Source: VBDM01 sp963699535 (lineage in GTDB: Bacteria; Pseudomonadota; Gammaproteobacteria; Burkholderiales; SG8-39). From it: a stretch of DNA of 64,000 bases. The translations under genes and the position numbers were made by a program. Below the pieces are notes generated by a model. That model ran no database searches. It had not been told where the DNA came from and was given only the letters and a program-made list of their open reading frames with translations. The stretch lies in the NCBI GenBank assembly GCA_963699535.1, contig CAVOUJ010000023.1:124001-188000 (forward strand). The letters are read 5' to 3'. Below are positions 41,747 through 50,700 of this stretch, one piece after another (within the stretch, counting starts at the first letter, position 1; every line of letters starts with the position of its first letter).

Positions 41747-41755
41747 CGGACCGCC

Positions 41756-42652
41756 TCAGACGCGATCGATGTGCTTTTCACCGAACAACCCTTCGGGACG
41801 CACGAGAAGGAAGACGAGTGCGAGCACATACGGAAACCAGGACTCGATTCCGCCGCCGCCGACGTACTTGGCGAGATAGACCTCGGCGAGTTTCTCGGAA
41901 GCGCCGACGATGAGGCCGCCGACGATGGCGCCCGCGATCGACTCGAAGCCGCCGAGGATCAGCACCGGCAGTGCCTTCAGGGCAAGAAAAGTCAGGGCGA
42001 ACTGAACCCCGTTGCGCGCGCCCCAGAGCAGGCCCGTCACAAGCGCGACGAAGCCCGCCACGATCCACACGGTGACCCAGATTCTCTGCAACGAGATGCC
42101 GACGGCGAGGGCGGCCTGATGGTCGTCCGCCACTGCCCGCAGGGCCCGACCGATGCGCGTCTTGTTGAAGAACACCGCGAGGACCGCGACCAGCAGCGCG
42201 GCGATTCCGGAGGCGACAAGATCGAAACGGCTGATGCTCATTCCCGTGTGTTGCGAGATCCACTCGATCGGCTCATCGGCGATGCCGAGGTCGAGAGCGC
42301 GGACCTGAGCGCCCCATGTAAACTGCGCCACGCCCTCGACGAAGAAGGTCAGCCCAATGGTGGCCATGAACAAGGTGATCTGCGGCTGGTTGACGAGGGG
42401 GCGCAGCACGACGCGCTCGGTGAGAAACGCCAGAACGACCATGGCGAGAAGCGCGAGCGCGATCGCCAGCCAGAAGGGTGCGCCCATCTCGGTGAAGCCC
42501 ACCACCGTGAGGGCGGCGAAGAACACCATCGCGCCCTGCGCGAAATTGAAAACGCCGGACGCCTTGTAGATCAGCACGAATCCGAGCGCAACGAGCGAAT
42601 ACATCACCCCGGCGAGCAGCCCGCCGATCAGGACCTCGAAGAAGAATTGCAT
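41756..42652 (-). CDS. livH: Branched-chain amino acid-type ABC permease LivH
   Basis: Inner-membrane permease, 298 residues with eight or nine membrane segments. Typical LivH sequences include LIGGLLAGVMYSLVALGFVLIY at the start (first membrane helix), GVFNFAQGAMVFFAAL, RALRAVADDHQAALAVGI (the cytoplasmic coupling loop), and GGFESIAGAIVGGLIVG. It starts 1 base before the livG stop region, giving tight coupling with livG. The repeat element follows it. Confidence 0.95.
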   Translation of the reverse strand: MQFFFEVLIGGLLAGVMYSLVALGFVLIYKASGVFNFAQGAMVFFAALTVVGFTEMGAPFWLAIALALLAMVVLAFLTERVVLRPLVNQPQITLFMATIGLTFFVEGVAQFTWGAQVRALDLGIADEPIEWISQHTGMSISRFDLVASGIAALLVAVLAVFFNKTRIGRALRAVADDHQAALAVGISLQRIWVTVWIVAGFVALVTGLLWGARNGVQFALTFLALKALPVLILGGFESIAGAIVGGLIVGASEKLAEVYLAKYVGGGGIESWFPYVLALVFLLVRPEGLFGEKHIDRV

Positions 42653-42653
42653 G

Positions 42654-43442
42654 CTAGTGCGCCACTCCCAGATAAGCGTCGATTACGGCCTTGTTGCCGC
42701 GCACCTCGTCGGGCGTGCCGTCGGCGATCTTGCGGCCGTAGTTGAGCACGACCACGCGATCCGAAAGGTCCATCACCACGCCCATGTCGTGCTCGATCAG
42801 CACGATGGTCGTGCCGAGCTGGTCGTTGACGTCCAGGATGAAGCGGCTCATGTCCTGCTTCTCCTCGAGGTTCATTCCGGACATCGGCTCATCGAGAAGC
42901 AGCATCACCGGCTCCGCGGCGAGCGCGCGTCCCAGTTCCACGCGTTTCTGCAGGCCGTACGGCAGGCGGCCCACCGGAGTCTTGCGGATGTGCTCGATCT
43001 CGAGGAAATCGACGATCTCCTCGACTTTGGCTCGGTGCTCGACCTCTTCGCGTCGCGCGCCGCCCCAGTAGACCGCCTGCTGCAGGAAATTGCACTTCAT
43101 CTTGAGATTGCGCCCGGTCATGATATTGTCGAGGACGGTCATGCCCCGGAACAGCGCGATGTTCTGGAACGTTCTGGCGATCCCGCGCTGCGCGGCTTCA
43201 TGCGGATCCACGTCGTGGCGCCTCCGGCCCCTGAAGGTCACCGTCCCCTGCTGCGGGTGATACACGCCGTTGATGACGTTGAGCATGGAGGACTTTCCGG
43301 CGCCGTTCGGGCCGATGATCGCGCGGATCTCGTGCTCGCGAACATTGAACGAGACGCCCTGCAGGGCCCGCACACCGCCGAACGAGAGCGAGATGTCCTC
43401 GACCGTGAGTACGGGGTCCCCCGGGCGCCGCGCATCGGTCAC
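42654..43442 (-). CDS. livG: Branched-chain amino acid-type ABC transporter ATP-binding protein LivG
   Basis: 262-residue ATPase partner of LivF. It has VEDISLSFGGVRALQGVSFNV, Walker A IGPNGAGKSSMLN, QRGIARTFQNIALFRGMTV, the signature region LPYGLQKRVELGRALAAEP, Walker B VMLLLDEPMSGMN, and the H-loop VLIEHDMGVVMDLSDRV. The long segment between Walker A and the signature is typical of LivG. Its ATG overlaps the stop of the upstream acyl-CoA ligase (ATGA at 43439-43442), so the ligase and transporter are translationally coupled. Confidence 0.95.
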   Translation of the reverse strand: MTDARRPGDPVLTVEDISLSFGGVRALQGVSFNVREHEIRAIIGPNGAGKSSMLNVINGVYHPQQGTVTFRGRRRHDVDPHEAAQRGIARTFQNIALFRGMTVLDNIMTGRNLKMKCNFLQQAVYWGGARREEVEHRAKVEEIVDFLEIEHIRKTPVGRLPYGLQKRVELGRALAAEPVMLLLDEPMSGMNLEEKQDMSRFILDVNDQLGTTIVLIEHDMGVVMDLSDRVVVLNYGRKIADGTPDEVRGNKAVIDAYLGVAH

Positions 43443-45391
43443 GCGGCGCTCCGCAAGGCATCCGCGCCGAAGACCCTCGCCTCCGCGATCCTCAGGTCCG
43501 CACTGATCTTGCCGGTGCGCCCGTCCTCGAACCTGATCTGGGTCTCGATGAACTGGGAGGTCTTGTCCGAATAGAGGGCGTCGATCAGAACCCCGTACTT
43601 CTCCGCGACCACGCCGCGGCGCACCTTGCGCGTGCGCGTGAGCTCGTCGTCGTCGGGGTCGAGCTCCTTGTGCAGGATCAGGAAGCGGTGCACCTGGGAT
43701 TCCGAGAGCATCGGGTCGGCGGCGAGCTCCGCGTTGGCCTTTTCGACGCAGTCGCGCACGAGCTCATAGACCTCGTCCTTTTGCGCGAGGTCGGTATAGC
43801 CTGTGTACGCGAGATTGCGGCGTTCGGCCCAGTCGCCCACGGCGCTCATGTCGATGTTGATGAACGCGCAGACCTGATCGCGCCCTGGGCCGAACGCCAC
43901 GGCCTCCCTGATGTAGGGGGAGAACTTGAGCTTGTTCTCGATGTAGTTCGGCGCGAACAGGGCGCCACCCGCCAGTTTGCCCACGTCCTTGGCGCGGTCG
44001 ATGATCTTGAGATGGCCGTCGGTGTCGAAGTAGCCCGCGTCGCCGGTGTGGAAGTAGCCGCTCGTGTCGAGTGCTTCCGCCGTGGCGTCCGGGCGCTTGT
44101 AGTATTCTTTGAGCAGGATGTCGCCCCGCACCAGCACTTCGCCGCTGTCGGCGATCTTCACCTCGACGCCGGGTGCAGGCGGGCCTACGGTGTCGAACTT
44201 GATCTGGCGGTCCGGCTGCAGGCACACCGCGGCGCACGTCTCCGTCGCGCCGTAGAGCTGCTTCAGGTTGACGCCGATCGATCGGTAGAAGCGGAACAGG
44301 TCCGGCCCAATCGCGGCCCCCGCGGTATAGGCGACGCGGATGCGGCTCATTCCGAGGACATTACGCAGGGGTCCATATACGAGCAGGTCGCCCAGCGCAT
44401 AGAGCAGGCGATCGGTGAGGCTCACCGGCTTGCCGTCCATGATCTCCGCACCGCAGCGTCGCGCCAAATTCATGAAGTGGCGGAACATGCCGCGCTTCAA
44501 CCTGCCCGCGTCCTCCATGCGGATCATCACCTGGGTGAGCATGTTCTCGAAAACGCGCGGCGGGGCGAAGTAGTAGCTCGGGCCGATTTCGCGCATATCG
44601 GTCATTACCGTGTCGCCTGACTCTGGACAGTTGACCGTGAACCCGGCAAACATCGCCTGTGCGTAGGAAAACAGGTGATCGCCCACCCAGGCCATGGGGA
44701 GATAGGAAACGATGTTGTCCTCCGGGCCCAGTTGGTCGAACTTGCTGCCGCTCTCGGCTGCGCGGATGAAAGCCTTGTGCGTCTGGCACACGCCCTTGGG
44801 CTTGCCCGTCGTGCCGGACGTATAGAGCATCACGGCAACATCATCAGCGCGCCCGCGGGCAATCTCTTCGATGAAGAACTCCGGCTCCTCTCCATGCCGC
44901 TCGCGACCGGCCCGCAGAACCTCATCCAGGCTCCGCAGTCCGGGCCGGGCGTAATGGCGCAGCCCGCGCGGATCGTCGTAAAGGATGTGCTCGAGCAGCG
45001 GACACTGGTCGCGTATTTCCAGGAGCTTGTCGACCTGCTCCTGATCTTCGACTATGGCGTGACGTATGCCGGCGTCCTGCAGCACGAAGCTCAATTCCTG
45101 GGCCACAGCGTCCTGGTACATGGGCACGGCCACGCCACCGAGCGCCTGCGCCGCGCACATGGACCAATACAGGCGCGGGCGGTTGTCGCCGATAATCGCG
45201 AGGTTGTCGCCGCGCTTGAATCCCAGGGACGCGAGCCCGCAGGCGAGCGAGCGCACCTCGTCGGTCACCTGCGCCCAGGTCCAGGTCTGCCAGATGCCCA
45301 TGTCCTTTTCGCGGAACGCCGGCCTGTCTGGCCGCGCTTTCGCCTGATGCAGCAAAAGGCGTGGAAAGGTATCGGGCAAGTGCTCCGCCAT
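43439..45391 (-). CDS. AMP-dependent long-chain acyl-CoA synthetase-like ligase
   Basis: A 650-residue acyl-CoA synthetase of the long FadD15/ACSL type. Motifs are the P-loop MLYTSGTTGKPKGVCQTHKA, LPMAWVGDHLFSYAQAM, QLYGATETCAAVCLQPD, HTGDAGYFDTDGHLKIIDRA and GGALFAPNYIENKLKFSPYI. It activates a carboxylic acid with ATP and CoA. The ATG at 45389-45391 is preceded by GAGGGTGGTG; the open frame runs further upstream into the cyclase region but without homology. Its stop overlaps livG. The ligase-livGHMKF arrangement is recurrent in betaproteobacteria, usually for aromatic or branched acids, so the substrate need not be a fatty acid. Confidence 0.92.
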   Translation of the reverse strand: MAEHLPDTFPRLLLHQAKARPDRPAFREKDMGIWQTWTWAQVTDEVRSLACGLASLGFKRGDNLAIIGDNRPRLYWSMCAAQALGGVAVPMYQDAVAQELSFVLQDAGIRHAIVEDQEQVDKLLEIRDQCPLLEHILYDDPRGLRHYARPGLRSLDEVLRAGRERHGEEPEFFIEEIARGRADDVAVMLYTSGTTGKPKGVCQTHKAFIRAAESGSKFDQLGPEDNIVSYLPMAWVGDHLFSYAQAMFAGFTVNCPESGDTVMTDMREIGPSYYFAPPRVFENMLTQVMIRMEDAGRLKRGMFRHFMNLARRCGAEIMDGKPVSLTDRLLYALGDLLVYGPLRNVLGMSRIRVAYTAGAAIGPDLFRFYRSIGVNLKQLYGATETCAAVCLQPDRQIKFDTVGPPAPGVEVKIADSGEVLVRGDILLKEYYKRPDATAEALDTSGYFHTGDAGYFDTDGHLKIIDRAKDVGKLAGGALFAPNYIENKLKFSPYIREAVAFGPGRDQVCAFINIDMSAVGDWAERRNLAYTGYTDLAQKDEVYELVRDCVEKANAELAADPMLSESQVHRFLILHKELDPDDDELTRTRKVRRGVVAEKYGVLIDALYSDKTSQFIETQIRFEDGRTGKISADLRIAEARVFGADALRSAA

Positions 45392-45519
45392 CACCACCCT
45401 CCTCGACGAAATCGCCGCCCCGGTTTGCGGGCGGGTCCGAGCCGCGATATTACCGCAGCACGACCGGATTTCCGATAGACAGGACCGGCTGCACGGCAGA
45501 CTTCCCGCTGGCCGGGCGG

Positions 45520-47643
45520 CTACGCCTCGTACGACTCGTCCGACTTGCGCCGGCGCGGCGTCTTGCAGGCCTTGGCATGGTATGCGCTGACAGGGTCGCC
45601 TACCCTTGAGTGCAGCTGCTCGAAGCGCCGGGCCGCGCGGACGTACTCGCCGCTTCGCAGCAGCTTGTACGCGCTCGCGAACTCCCCGAGCCAGTCGAGA
45701 ATTTCGTACCTGCCCTCGGGAATGAGCTCGTAGAGGCCGACGACCTGCGCGCGCCCACGCACACGGACCCGGTCGATCTCGCGCGTGTTGGGAAACTCGT
45801 CCTTGACCTTCTCGTAGGTGTATTCGCTCAGCAAGATGCTCGTGCCATAGGTCTTGTTGAGCGATTCGATACGCGAGGCGAGATTGACCGCATCGCCGAC
45901 AACGGTGTAGTTGAAGCGGCTGACCGAGCCCATGTTGCCTACGATCATCGGTCCGGTGTTGATGCCGATGCCGATGCCGATATCCGGAAGTCCGTCGCGC
46001 CGCCACTGCGCGCGCAGCACGTCCAGCGCCCGGATCATGTCGAGCGCAGTGCGGCAGGCAAGGTGGGGGTGCTCGGCCGCGGCGATCGGGGCGCCGTACA
46101 CGGCCATGATGGCGTCACCGATGTATTTGTCGAGCGATCCCTTGTGATCGAAGACCTTGTCCGTCATCTCGGTGAAATAGACGTTGAGGAGCTTGACCAG
46201 GTCCTCCGGCGCGAGCGCCTCCGACATGGAAGTGAAGCCGCGGATGTCGGAGAAAAGCACCGTCAGATCGCGTTTTTCGCCGCCGAGGCGCAGCTTGCCT
46301 ACGTCGGCCGCGATCTCATCGACTACTGCGGGAGGGACATAGAACTGGAACGCGGCCTTGATGTGGCGCTTTTCCGACTCGGTCGAAAAGTATCGAACGA
46401 GCGTGGTCGAGGCGAACAAGAAAGCGATGAGCATCGATGGGTAGACCACGCTCATCCACAGACCCTGGACCGTAAACATGTAATTGGCGAGGACCAGGAA
46501 AGCCGTCAGTACTCCGATCACGAGCAGGGCCCCGCCCGAAACTCCCATGCGGGGAAGCAGCCAGGTCAAGAGGAGTCCGAGGAGCACGATTGCCGCGAGG
46601 TCCACGATCGACATCCAGTCGGGACGCTGCAGCACCTGACCTTCGAGCAGATTCTCGATGATGCTTGCACGAACTTCGACGCCGGGAAAAAGTTCGCCGT
46701 AGGGCGTGACACGCATATCGCCGATGCCTTGCGCCGTGTTGCCGATGAGCACGACCCGGTCGCGCAACAACGCCGGGTCCGCACGACCATCGAGGATGTC
46801 GGCGATCGGCACCGCAGCAAAGGTTCCCGCCCGGCCGCGATAGCGCACCAGGAGCCTACCCTGCTCGTCCGTCGGTATGTAGCGGTCGCCTATCTGGATT
46901 CCTGTGATTCCGTAGGATGCGGTATGCAGGACCAGGTCCTTGCCGTCCAGGAAGGCGCGCGCAGCCTGTACGTCGAAGGAGGCAAGGTAACGGCCTTCAT
47001 AGCGATACACCAAAGGCGCGCGCCGCAGTGTGCCGTCAGCATCTGGCAAGACATTGATGTGTCCCGCGTAACGCGCACTGCTTTGAAGCGCCGGAATATT
47101 GACGATGATGCCCTGCGGCGACGCCATGGAAAACTGATCGCGCACACTCCCGATTCGCTCCACTTTTTCGATCGCATGCACCGCCATCGCGCGCTTTGCT
47201 TCTTCCAGCCGCTCCGGCCCCAGGTGGCGCGCTTCCTCGCGGTTGAGCAGGAAAACAGTGCTCAGCACGACCTTGCGTCCGCCGCCAACAGCACGCGCGA
47301 GCTCGCCGTCGGCCTCAAGCGATTCGGGCTCCGGGAAGAATACGTCGAATGCAATGGCTTTCGCGCCGGCCTGGTCGAGCCGATCGACAAGTTTCGCGTG
47401 AGTCGCGCGGCTCCACGGCCAGCGGCCCAGTTTCGCTAGGCTCGCCTCGTCGATCGCGGCGATCGTGACCGACCGCGGGGGCGGTACCCGCTGCGCCCGC
47501 AAGCGGATATCGTAGGTTTTCGACTCGAGAATATCCAAGAGGGGTATCCCGAGAAGATAGAGCACCGCGACGAGCACAGTGAGCCCGGCTCCCGCGACGC
47601 GAGCCAATCGGGCTGAAGCAAGAACAGTCGCTGTTTCAGGCAT
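45520..47643 (-). CDS. CHASE2-domain adenylate/guanylate cyclase
   Basis: Membrane-bound class III nucleotide cyclase of 707 residues. An N-terminal membrane helix (VAGAGLTVLVAVLYLLGIPL) is followed by an extracytoplasmic CHASE2 sensor at about 40-330 (IDEASLAKLGRWPWSRATHA, AIAFDVFFPEPE, VVLIGNTAQGIGDMRVTPYG). Then come three membrane segments (about 335-420) and the catalytic domain from about 450. That domain has DLTVLFSDIRGFTSMSEAL (metal Asp), SLDKYIGDAIMAVYGAP (metal Asp, base-selecting Lys) and VVGDAVNLASRIE (transition-state Asn and Arg). The Lys favours ATP. The start is taken at the ATG 47641-47643; an upstream ATG at 47719 would overlap a palindrome. It is divergent from the giant NHL/TPR gene. 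Confidence 0.92.
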   Translation of the reverse strand: MPETATVLASARLARVAGAGLTVLVAVLYLLGIPLLDILESKTYDIRLRAQRVPPPRSVTIAAIDEASLAKLGRWPWSRATHAKLVDRLDQAGAKAIAFDVFFPEPESLEADGELARAVGGGRKVVLSTVFLLNREEARHLGPERLEEAKRAMAVHAIEKVERIGSVRDQFSMASPQGIIVNIPALQSSARYAGHINVLPDADGTLRRAPLVYRYEGRYLASFDVQAARAFLDGKDLVLHTASYGITGIQIGDRYIPTDEQGRLLVRYRGRAGTFAAVPIADILDGRADPALLRDRVVLIGNTAQGIGDMRVTPYGELFPGVEVRASIIENLLEGQVLQRPDWMSIVDLAAIVLLGLLLTWLLPRMGVSGGALLVIGVLTAFLVLANYMFTVQGLWMSVVYPSMLIAFLFASTTLVRYFSTESEKRHIKAAFQFYVPPAVVDEIAADVGKLRLGGEKRDLTVLFSDIRGFTSMSEALAPEDLVKLLNVYFTEMTDKVFDHKGSLDKYIGDAIMAVYGAPIAAAEHPHLACRTALDMIRALDVLRAQWRRDGLPDIGIGIGINTGPMIVGNMGSVSRFNYTVVGDAVNLASRIESLNKTYGTSILLSEYTYEKVKDEFPNTREIDRVRVRGRAQVVGLYELIPEGRYEILDWLGEFASAYKLLRSGEYVRAARRFEQLHSRVGDPVSAYHAKACKTPRRRKSDESYEA

Positions 47644-47699
47644 TCTCGACCGCCAAGAGAGCGGCTCGCAGGCGGGTTTCTTGTGAAATTTGAATGATT

Positions 47700-47716
47700 T
47701 TAAAGGCAAAATGCCT
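47700..47716. promoter_or_regulatory. Perfect palindrome in the cyclase / NHL-TPR divergent region
   Basis: AAAGGCA-AAA-TGCCTTT is a perfect 7-3-7 inverted repeat in an AT-richer spot between two divergent genes, 57 bases from the cyclase ATG and 65 from the GTG of the large gene. It could be an operator controlling both. The matching protein is unknown. Confidence 0.4.
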
Positions 47717-47780
47717 TTCACGGGCAGGGGGGAACGGAGCTAGAATTCCCGGTATTCTCGGGTACTCGGGAGGAGGCCCC

Positions 47781-50700
47781 GTGAGACCGCAATTCGCGTC
47801 ACTGCTCCACGCTTTCAAGGCCAGGTGTTTCGGACCCATTGCGCTGTCGTGCGCAGCGCTCGTTCTCGCCCCGCTCTGTGGAGCGCAGCAGCCCGAAGTT
47901 CAATTCCTCCGTTCGTGGCAGCCCGCCGACGGAAGACCCCTCACCGAAGTGAGCGGCCTGGCGCTCAGCGCAGACGGCACGGTTCTCTTCGTCGAACGCG
48001 ACCGCGGCGCGTTGTGGCGGCTCGCAGGGGAGGAGGCCACGCCGACCGATCTAGCGGGAAGCGGCAAGGCGTTTAGCTCGAAGAAAACCGGCGGGGTCGC
48101 GCTTCTCGGCGATGGCCGCGTCGCGGTCGCCAACACGAGTAACGATACCGTCGCGCTCATCGACGGCCAAGGGCGCGTTCTCTCCGTGTTCGCGGGTGGT
48201 GGGCGGGGGTATGGGGAGCTCAAGGACCCCGAAGGCCTCGGCTTTTCCATGCACAGGCGTCTTTACGTCGCCGACCGCAGCAACAACAGAGTCGCCGTCT
48301 ATTCCGAGGACGGCGTATTCCTGCACGCCATCGGCGGCGGTCGCGATCCGGCAACGGCGCTCGTAAGACCCCTGCAAGTCGCCGTCGACGCCGCGGAGCG
48401 GGTGTTCGTCCTGGAGGACTCGGGTCCGGGACGCCTGTCCGTCTACGGGCACTCGGGGCAGCTGATCAAGCGATTGAGCGCGGAATCCTTCGCGGGCAGC
48501 CGGAGCGCCCGCTGGCGGGCGCTCGCCGCGGATCCGTCCGGCAGGGTGTTCATTTCGGACGGCGCGAACGGCAACATCATCGAGCTCGACTGGGAGCATG
48601 CCAAGGTCGTACGCCGCTTTGGCAGCCCGGGGAGGGGCCGAGGCCAGTACGCCGAAGTGACTGCGCTCGCCGTGCACGGCCGCGATCTCGCGATCGCCGA
48701 CATCGGCAATAGGAAGATCGAGTTCCTTCGCGTCCCGGCAGCCAGCCTCGTCCTTCCGGAAATCGAGCGGCTCGCCAGCGTGCGGCGTGCAAAAGCGCTC
48801 AGCCTCGAATGCGAGCGCGCCTATGCGCTGGACGGCGGCGACCTCCTGTGCCTGCAGAGAGGCAAGGTCAGCCGGCTCGATTCCACGGGCAAGCTCAAGT
48901 TCGACTTCGCCGGACCCCTGAACCGGCCGCGGGTCGCGGCATTCGACGCCCGCGACATCGCCATCGCCGACGGCGACAGCGTCAAGATTTTCGGCCACGA
49001 CGGGAAGCAGCGCTTTTCGATGGGCCGCGGGGGCTCGCGCGACGGCGAGTTCGACGAAATCGGCGGCCTGCATCTTGCCGACTACATCTACGTCGCCGAC
49101 ACAGACAATCGCCGCGTGCAGATGTTTACGCGCGACGGGATTTTCGTGAACAAGCTCGCCGACGTGCCGAACCAGCCGCGCCGGATCGCGCGTCCCAGCG
49201 CCGTCGTAACGGACGCTTCGGGCAACATTTACGTCGCCGACGCCGACACCAAGCTCGTGCAGGTGTTCTCGGCCCAGCGGGAGTGGCGCTATTCCGTGAG
49301 CGGCGACCCCCTTCCCTACCGGTCAATTCATGGCTTGAGCGTCGATGCAGAGAATCGTCTGTACGTTTTCGCCGCAACCGAGCAGGGCAAGCAGCTCGTT
49401 GACGTATATAACGGCGGAGTCCGTGAGTTTTCCTTCGCAGCCTACCGCACTCCGCAGATCGAGCCCTCGGGCGCCGTGACGTTCTCGGTTCCGCCGGCGA
49501 GCTACGCCTTTACGCTGCACGACGCGGAGCGCAAGGAAGTCTCGACCTATGATTTCCTCCAGCCTCCACCGCGCGTGGGAGGGATAGAAGTCCGCGGCGA
49601 GCCCGCGAGAGTCCGCCTCACGTGGCTGAAATCGACGGCGCGATACGTGGCCGGCTATCGCGTCTACGCGGCGCCCGGACGGGACGGCCCGTACGAGCGC
49701 CTGACCCAGACGCAGGCGAACGAGGCTTCACTCGGCGCGGACGCGGCGGGCCGGTTTCTTCATTACCGGGTAACCGCATACAGCAACTTTGGCGTCGAAG
49801 GGGAAACGTCGATCCCGGTCGAAGACCTGTTTCGCGCGGGTTACCGGGAGTTCGAGGCGGGGCGCTATGAACAGGCGGCTGCCGCTTTCAGCCGCGCCGC
49901 GAAGGAGGCGTCCGACCACGCCGCTGCCGTCGAGTACCTCGGGCGGAGCCTCCTCGGCATGGGCCGGCACGATGCCGCCATCGGCCAGTTCCAGGATCTG
50001 GCGCGCCGTCCCGGGCACGAGATCGCCGGGCGGCGGCTCGAGGCGAGAGCGATCGCCGCTAGCGGCGACACGCTGGGCGCTCGCGCAGCGGTCGAACGCG
50101 CGGTTGCGGCCAACCAAGCCGACGGCGAGACCTATGCGCTGTGCGGGGAGCTCAGCCTTCAACTGGGCGACGCCGCGGGCGCGGTTACCTGTCTGGAAAC
50201 GGCGCTCGCTCGCGGGTCCGGCACTCCGGCCGTGCGCGCCATGCTCGGCGAGGCCTTCGTGCGTCTGGGCGCAGTGGACAAGGGTCTCGCACAGCTTGAC
50301 GCGGCCGTGAAAGCCGATCCCGGGGAGATCGCGACCTGGCGGCGCGCCGGGCGGGTGTTCCAGTCGCTCGGCCGTCCGCGTGACGCGCTCGAGCGCTACA
50401 AGCGAGCGCTCGCGATTTCGCCGCGAGATACCGAGTCCCTGGTTGCGGTTGCGAACCTGCACCTCGCTCTGGGTGAATTCGATCAGGCCCGCACCATTGC
50501 ATTGTCGATGGCGGGAAGTCCGGCCGAGGAGAGCTTGGGCCAGTACGTGCTCGGACGGACCGCCATCGCCCAGGGCAAGCACGAGGAAGCCGTGGTCGCC
50601 CTCGCACGCGCCACCCGGCTCAATCCGAAATTCGGCGCCGCCTGGGCGGCGCTCGGCGAGGCCTACCTGGGGCTCAAGGACGAGCGCAAGGCCCGCGAGT

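Noticed and set aside
45392..46006. Extended N-terminus of the acyl-CoA ligase
   Set aside because: The sequence upstream of the ATG at 45391 is antisense to the cyclase and has no ligase similarity; a good ribosome binding site precedes 45391.
45610..47439. Long plus-strand open frame over the cyclase gene
   Set aside because: Antisense shadow of the CHASE2 cyclase; no start signal and no recognisable domain.
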